From Nocardia vulneris (lineage in GTDB: Bacteria; Actinomycetota; Actinomycetes; Mycobacteriales; Mycobacteriaceae), in the NCBI RefSeq assembly GCF_001613425.1, contig NZ_BDCI01000004.1:186001-250000 (forward strand): DNA of 64,000 bases, written 5' to 3'. The notes beneath the pieces are model-generated. The model ran no database searches and was not told the DNA's origin. It was given only the letters and a program-made list of their open reading frames with translations. Position numbers and translations under genes: made by a program. This document shows, piece by piece, positions 59,924 through 64,000 of the stretch. Position 1 is the first letter of the stretch, and each line of letters opens with the position of its first letter.

Positions 59924-60532
59924 ATGAACGCTGATCGACGAACCCAGGCCGAACGGTCGGCCGCCACCCGCGCCGCGGTGATCCGTGCCGCGCGAGAACT
60001 GTTCGGCCGGTTCGGATATGGCGCGGTGAGCACCGTCGCGGTGGCCGAGGCGGCGGGCGTCAGTCGCGGTGCGCTCTATCACCAGTTCAGCGAGAAGCGC
60101 GAGCTGTTCGAGGCGGTGTTCGAGGACCTCGAGCGCAGCCTGGTCGAGGTGATCGGCACGGCGGTGGCCGAGGCCCGGTCCGACGATCCGATCGCCGGCT
60201 TGATCGTCGGCTGCCTGGCCTGGTTGGACGCGTCGACCGCGCCCGAGGTGCGGCGCATCGCACTGTTGGACGGCCCCGCGGTGCTGGGTTGGCACCTCTG
60301 GCGCGAGATCGAGTTGCGGCACACGATCGGCCGGGTGGAAAACGCCCTGGCGGGCGCCATCGCGGCGGGACGTATCCGCCGCCAACCCGTGCGCCCCCTG
60401 GCATTGATCATCGTCGGCGCCCTGGACGAGGCGGCCCAAATCCTCGCGCACTCAGCCGAATCCACCGAAGACACCGCCGCCGTCCGCGCGGTGATCGAGC
60501 AGTTGATCACCGGCCTCACGATCAACGGTTGA
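59924..60532 (+). CDS. TetR-family transcriptional regulator
   Basis: The 202-residue protein has a TetR helix-turn-helix (about 14-62, GYGAVSTVAVAEAAGVSRGA, LYHQFSEKRELF) and a C-terminal domain with PEVRRIALLDGPAVLGWHLW and PLALIIVGALDEAA, a subgroup pattern common in actinobacteria. It is divergent from the SnoaL-like gene, its likely target. Confidence 0.9.
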   Translation: MNADRRTQAERSAATRAAVIRAARELFGRFGYGAVSTVAVAEAAGVSRGALYHQFSEKRELFEAVFEDLERSLVEVIGTAVAEARSDDPIAGLIVGCLAWLDASTAPEVRRIALLDGPAVLGWHLWREIELRHTIGRVENALAGAIAAGRIRRQPVRPLALIIVGALDEAAQILAHSAESTEDTAAVRAVIEQLITGLTING

Positions 60533-60548
60533 GCCGAAACCGCCTGCC

Positions 60549-61088
60549 TCACTGACCGTTGCGCGCCGCGTGCAGCAGCCGCAACTGCCCGATCTCGGCG
60601 GCGTTCTTCATCAGTTCGGCGTTCACCCAGGCGATGGTGTGCGCTACGGACTTGCCGTCCTCGCCGGACCACGGAAACGCCGCCGGGGCAACGAGATCCG
60701 CGTCGGAGATCCGATCCAACACACACGACCATTCAGCCCGCAAGCCGCGCAGCCATGCGACGACGGCGTGGTCACCCGGCCACTCGATCTCGTGCCGCCC
60801 CCGGGGTGCCCGACCGGCCAGATGATCCATGGCCACACTCCACCACCAGCCGATATGCCAGCTGAGCCAGGCGATGGTCGGCACCGGGATCGGATCAGGC
60901 TCGACGTCGGCCCAGTCCGGCACCCAGCTCCCGTCGGCTCCGGTCCGCAGCGTCCAGCACAGGTCTGCGGGCTCCCAGCGGACCTCGGCCTCGGTCAACC
61001 GCTCGAGGTGGAATTCGAACAGCGCCCAGACCAGGTCGAATTGCCAGCGCAGCACGGTAGACGACGACAAATCCATGGGTCGAATCAT
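60549..61088 (-). CDS. DinB-family (mycothiol-dependent enzyme-like) protein
   Basis: The 179-residue four-helix protein has LRWQFDLVWALFEFHLERLT, then WLSWHIGWWW and GEDGKSVAHTIAWVNAELMK. Helical DinB proteins bind a metal through three His and often use mycothiol in actinobacteria. The His ligands are not fully certain here. ATG at 61088 follows GGTGGGG. It is divergent from the D-aminoacylase gene. Confidence 0.78.
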   Translation of the reverse strand: MIRPMDLSSSTVLRWQFDLVWALFEFHLERLTEAEVRWEPADLCWTLRTGADGSWVPDWADVEPDPIPVPTIAWLSWHIGWWWSVAMDHLAGRAPRGRHEIEWPGDHAVVAWLRGLRAEWSCVLDRISDADLVAPAAFPWSGEDGKSVAHTIAWVNAELMKNAAEIGQLRLLHAARNGQ

Positions 61089-61130
61089 GCCTACCCCACC
61101 TGACCAGGGCAATTGGTTTGCCGAACTTAG

Positions 61131-61148
61131 ATAGTGATCGATCACCAT
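61131..61148. promoter_or_regulatory. Palindrome before the D-aminoacylase gene
   Basis: GTGATCGATCAC (61134-61145) is a perfect 12-base palindrome; with flanks it pairs in 16 of 18 positions. It lies 38 bases before the aminoacylase start and is a likely operator for the TetR protein encoded downstream in the same unit. Confidence 0.6.
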
Positions 61149-61186
61149 TTATGTTACCGTCAAGCGAAACGGCCAGGAGGCATGCG

Positions 61187-62971
61187 ATGTTCGACATGAT
61201 CGTGCGAGACGGACTCTGGTTCGACGGAACGGGTGCGCCGCCGCAACGCCGCGACCTCGGCATCCGGAACGGGATCGTGGCGGCGATCTCGGCGCAGCGA
61301 CTGCCCAGCGGTCCGGACACCGAGGTGATCGAGGCCGAAGGCAAATGGGTCGCACCGGGTTTCGTCGATGTGCACACCCATTACGATGCCGAACTCCTTG
61401 CGCGTCCGGCACTTTCGGAGTCGGTACGGCACGGTGTCACGACGGTGTTCATCGGCAACTGTTCGCTGTCCACCATCCTGGCCTCGAACGCGGACTGCGC
61501 GGACTTCTTCAGCAGGGTCGAGGCGGTGCCCCGCGCGGCCGTGCACGACGTGCTGGAGGCGCACCGCGACTGGCGAACTCCCGCCGAATACGCCGCAGCG
61601 CTGGAGCGACTTCGATTGGGCCCCAACGTTGCCGCGTTCCTCGGCCATTCGGATCTGCGGACCCATGTGCTCGGTCTCGACCGCGCCGTCACCCGGGACA
61701 CCCGGCCGAGCGCGGCGGAACTCGCGCGCATGCAGACGCTGCTGGAGCAGGCCATCGACGCGGGCTTCCTCGGCTTGTCCTCGATGACCAACACCCTGGA
61801 CAAGATCGACGGCGAGATCTACCGTTCCCGCTCGCTGCCCTCGACCTACGCCCGCGGCCGGGAGTTCCGGGCGCTCAACGCCGTACTGCGCCGCCGCGGC
61901 CGCATCCTGCAGAGCGCGCCGACCATCAACTTCACGCCGAATATCTGGAAGTTCTTCGCGGCCAGCTCGGGGTTGTTCGGGCGCAAGGCTTTGCGGACCT
62001 CCCTGCTGTCGGCGGCCGACTCGAAGGCGTATCCGCCGATCGTGTTCTTCATGATGTACGCCGCGCCGCTGCTGAACCGGTTCGCGCGCACCGACTTCCG
62101 ATGGCAGCACCTGCCGGTGCCGTTCACCGTCTACGCCGACGGCATCGACCTGGTGGTGTTCGAGGAGTTCGGCGCAGGCGCCGCGGCACTGCATCTCAAG
62201 GACGAGGTCGAACGCAATGAACTGTTGCAGGACAAGGAATATCGTCGCTGGTTCCGCAAGGACTACGACAACAAGTTCAGTCCCCGGATCTGGCACCGGG
62301 ACTTCTTCGACGCCACCATCGTGGCCTGCCCGGACGAGAGCGTGATCGGCAAGACCATCGGGCAGGTCGGCAAGGATCGCGGGTTGCACCCGGTCGACGC
62401 CTACCTCGACCTGGTCGTCGAATACGGCACCCGGTTGCGGTGGCGGACCACCGTGGCCAACCATCGGCGCAAGTACCTGGACAAGCTCGCCACCAACCCG
62501 GGTGTGCAGATGGGGTTCGGCGACGCGGGCGCGCACCTGCGCAACATGGCGTTCTACAACTACCACCTGCGGCTGCTCGAACGGGTGCAGGCCGCGCAGG
62601 GCCGCCGCAAGCCCCTCATGCGGACCGAGCAGGCCATCCACCGGCTGACCGGCGAGCTCGCCGACTGGTACGGCCTCGACGCCGGTCACCTGCGCGTCGG
62701 GGATCGCGCCGATCTCGTCGTGCTCGACCCCGCCGGGCTGGACCAGTCCGTGCACGGCCTGCACGAGCGCCCGATGCCCGAGTTCGGTCTCAACCGCATG
62801 GTCAATCGCAACGACGGCGCGGTGACGGCCACCGTCGTCAACGGCGTAACCGTCTATCGCGAAGGACAATTCGCGGCCGGCTTCGGCACCGACTGGGGCA
62901 CCGGCCAGTTCTTGCGCGTCGGCCGGCCCGCACGCGCACACGTCGAGATCCGGCATTCCGTCGGCTCCTGA
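61187..62971 (+). CDS. N-acyl-D-amino-acid deacylase-family amidohydrolase
   Basis: The 594-residue metal-dependent hydrolase has VRDGLWFDGTG, APGFVDVHTHYDAE (metal-binding HxH), FIGNCSLS, GHSDLR and MGFGDAGAHLRN, typical of D-aminoacylases in the amidohydrolase superfamily. It resembles the mycobacterial Rv2913c protein. Its substrate is not known. AGGAGG lies six bases before ATG 61187; an earlier in-frame start overlaps the operator. A TetR gene follows 36 bases later. Confidence 0.9.
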   Translation: MFDMIVRDGLWFDGTGAPPQRRDLGIRNGIVAAISAQRLPSGPDTEVIEAEGKWVAPGFVDVHTHYDAELLARPALSESVRHGVTTVFIGNCSLSTILASNADCADFFSRVEAVPRAAVHDVLEAHRDWRTPAEYAAALERLRLGPNVAAFLGHSDLRTHVLGLDRAVTRDTRPSAAELARMQTLLEQAIDAGFLGLSSMTNTLDKIDGEIYRSRSLPSTYARGREFRALNAVLRRRGRILQSAPTINFTPNIWKFFAASSGLFGRKALRTSLLSAADSKAYPPIVFFMMYAAPLLNRFARTDFRWQHLPVPFTVYADGIDLVVFEEFGAGAAALHLKDEVERNELLQDKEYRRWFRKDYDNKFSPRIWHRDFFDATIVACPDESVIGKTIGQVGKDRGLHPVDAYLDLVVEYGTRLRWRTTVANHRRKYLDKLATNPGVQMGFGDAGAHLRNMAFYNYHLRLLERVQAAQGRRKPLMRTEQAIHRLTGELADWYGLDAGHLRVGDRADLVVLDPAGLDQSVHGLHERPMPEFGLNRMVNRNDGAVTATVVNGVTVYREGQFAAGFGTDWGTGQFLRVGRPARAHVEIRHSVGS

Positions 62972-63007
62972 GCAGCGGCGGCGCACCGTGCCCTTACGAT
63001 CGCGCAC

Positions 63008-63607
63008 ATGAGCCGCACCCAGCGCGAACGGCGCGAGTCCACCATCGCCAAGCTGCTCGACGCGAGCATCGCGACGATCAGCGAGAAGGGCTATGCGCGC
63101 GCCTCGGTCAAGACCATCGCGTCCCGGGCCGGGCTCTCCTACGGTGCGCTGTTCCGGCACTTCGAGACCATGGCGGATTTCATGGTCGCCACTGCCGAAG
63201 AGGCGTTCCGGCGCCAGCTCGATGCGTTCGAGACACGGTTCGCCGCCATTCCGGCCACGGAACGCGGCGTGGAAACGGTGTTGCGGCTGCAGTACGAGCT
63301 GGCGGGCAACTCCGTCAACACCGCGATCTACGAATTGCAGCTGGCGGCGCGCACCGACGAGAAGTTGCGCGAGGGATTGCAACCGGCGCTGTTCGCCTAC
63401 GGCGTGCGCATTCTGCAACTCGCCCTCGAGACCACGGACCCCGACCCGGCCATCGATCCGGCGGATTTCGCCACGGTGGTGTTCATGATCAGCGATATGT
63501 TCGACGCCGAGCACTTGTTCCGGCACGTCCGGCCCTACCCGGAACTGACCGAGCGCCGAATCCAGTTGCTCACCACCATGATCGACGCGCTCCGACCGAC
63601 TCGCTGA
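63008..63607 (+). CDS. TetR-family regulator paired with the D-aminoacylase
   Basis: The 199-residue protein has a TetR helix-turn-helix (about 10-58, with GYARASVKTIASRAGLSYGA and LFRHFETMADFM) and a helical ligand domain. It lies 36 bases downstream of the amidohydrolase, in the same order as Rv2913c-Rv2912c in mycobacteria. The palindrome at 61134-61145 is its probable operator. Confidence 0.9.
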   Translation: MSRTQRERRESTIAKLLDASIATISEKGYARASVKTIASRAGLSYGALFRHFETMADFMVATAEEAFRRQLDAFETRFAAIPATERGVETVLRLQYELAGNSVNTAIYELQLAARTDEKLREGLQPALFAYGVRILQLALETTDPDPAIDPADFATVVFMISDMFDAEHLFRHVRPYPELTERRIQLLTTMIDALRPTR

Positions 63608-63630
63608 TACACCGCGCACCCGTTACCGCG

Positions 63631-64000
63631 TCAGCGCAGCCGGAACCGCAGGAAGAATCCCAGACCACGACGCCGCCACGCACGCAGCATCGGAAGGGTT
63701 GGGAGCCAGAAGGTTTCGAGGCGCGGGAAGCCGCGTGGCGACCAGCCGACGAGCCCGAACCGACGCAGCTTGCGGGCGAGCGGCAGCAGCGGGAACACCG
63801 GCTGGTAGTCGTAGTCCAGCCTGCCCTTGCCGAGCAGTTCGGTGATGAGACGGCCCATCTGTTCGGGGGCACGGGTGACACCCTTGATCTCGGGATGCGC
63901 CCGGCGCCACTGCTCGGCGGCCTCCTCGGACGCGAAAAAGCTGTTGTAGTCGCACCATCCGACCACCCGATGCGGCATCTCACGCAGCGGGTACCCCAGA
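63631..64000 (-). CDS. MerB-like (organomercurial-lyase-family) protein, partial
   Basis: The frame is open to the window edge; at least 122 codons are present and the N-terminal part is missing. WCDYNSFFASEEAAEQWRRA and HPEIKGVTRAPEQMGRLITE resemble the C-terminal part of MerB-family proteins. The remaining tail is basic with Pro/Leu/Trp and may touch the membrane. The catalytic Cys residues lie outside or cannot be assigned, so true organomercurial lyase activity is uncertain. Confidence 0.55.
   Translation of the reverse strand, partial: LGYPLREMPHRVVGWCDYNSFFASEEAAEQWRRAHPEIKGVTRAPEQMGRLITELLGKGRLDYDYQPVFPLLPLARKLRRFGLVGWSPRGFPRLETFWLPTLPMLRAWRRRGLGFFLRFRLR

Noticed and set aside
61160..63619. 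An 819-codon open frame on the minus strand opposite the D-aminoacylase and TetR genes
   Set aside because: It is a high-GC shadow; both plus-strand proteins have clear family motifs and ribosome sites, and the minus product has none.

Overview
The window is high-GC DNA with dense, mostly short-spaced genes on both strands. It looks like a chromosome segment from a mycolic-acid-containing actinomycete, most likely Nocardia or a close relative. The main evidence is a mycolate cyclopropane-synthase-family methyltransferase (30646-31539), a DesA3-type membrane desaturase with its oxidoreductase and TetR gene (53659-56766), a D-aminoacylase/TetR pair ordered as in mycobacteria (61187-63607), an EspC-like type VII secretion protein (45060-45383), two F420-type oxidoreductases, three ANTAR proteins and many TetR genes. 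No rRNA, tRNA, CRISPR array or insertion sequence was seen. The genus call is inference.

Region by region. 0-14.4 kb: an aldo/keto reductase end, a secreted lipase, a double-domain alpha/beta hydrolase, a large SARP/NB-ARC regulator followed by a degenerate lipid kinase and a PapA-like acyltransferase, a small ECF sigma operon, and three more alpha/beta hydrolases with LysR and MarR-like regulators. 14.5-23.7 kb: a stress and signalling block with a thioesterase, AraC, PAS-ANTAR, STAS/ATPase, orphan CheB, ferritin-like protein and manganese catalase. Several of these genes carry GTTT-N14/15-GGGTAG promoters of SigF/SigB type. GtrA, small proteins and an MHS transporter follow. 23.9-32.6 kb: an LLM flavin oxidoreductase behind a MerR-type promoter, a secreted S15 hydrolase and an M64 peptidase, a PhoD phosphatase, an EcsC-like protein, the mycolate methyltransferase, and a DUF1460 protein with a perfect CRP/GlxR site upstream.

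32.7-42.6 kb: NYN and ANTAR proteins, a YdcF-like protein, a second PAS-ANTAR protein, a VanX-like lipoprotein, a DUF574 methyltransferase, a GGDEF-EAL protein, an NCS1 permease and a NarI-like protein without haem ligands. 42.7-48.3 kb: a compact overlapping three-gene operon (EspC-like protein, a 459-residue protein with 11-residue repeats and a Pro-rich tail, and a single-pass membrane protein), divergent from a three-gene ABC-2 transporter. This operon is the best candidate for an undescribed system. 48.3-64 kb: a DUF4389 protein, a second S15 hydrolase with TetR, the desaturase operon, a nitroreductase-like protein, a Tat-exported amine oxidase, a decayed VOC gene, a SnoaL/TetR pair, a DinB protein, the aminoacylase/TetR pair, and a partial MerB-like gene at the edge.

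The overall theme is envelope and lipid chemistry (lipases, desaturase, mycolate methyltransferase, lipid kinase, acyltransferase, exported hydrolases) together with stress signalling. Most operon and regulator assignments rest on spacing, overlaps and dyads read by eye.
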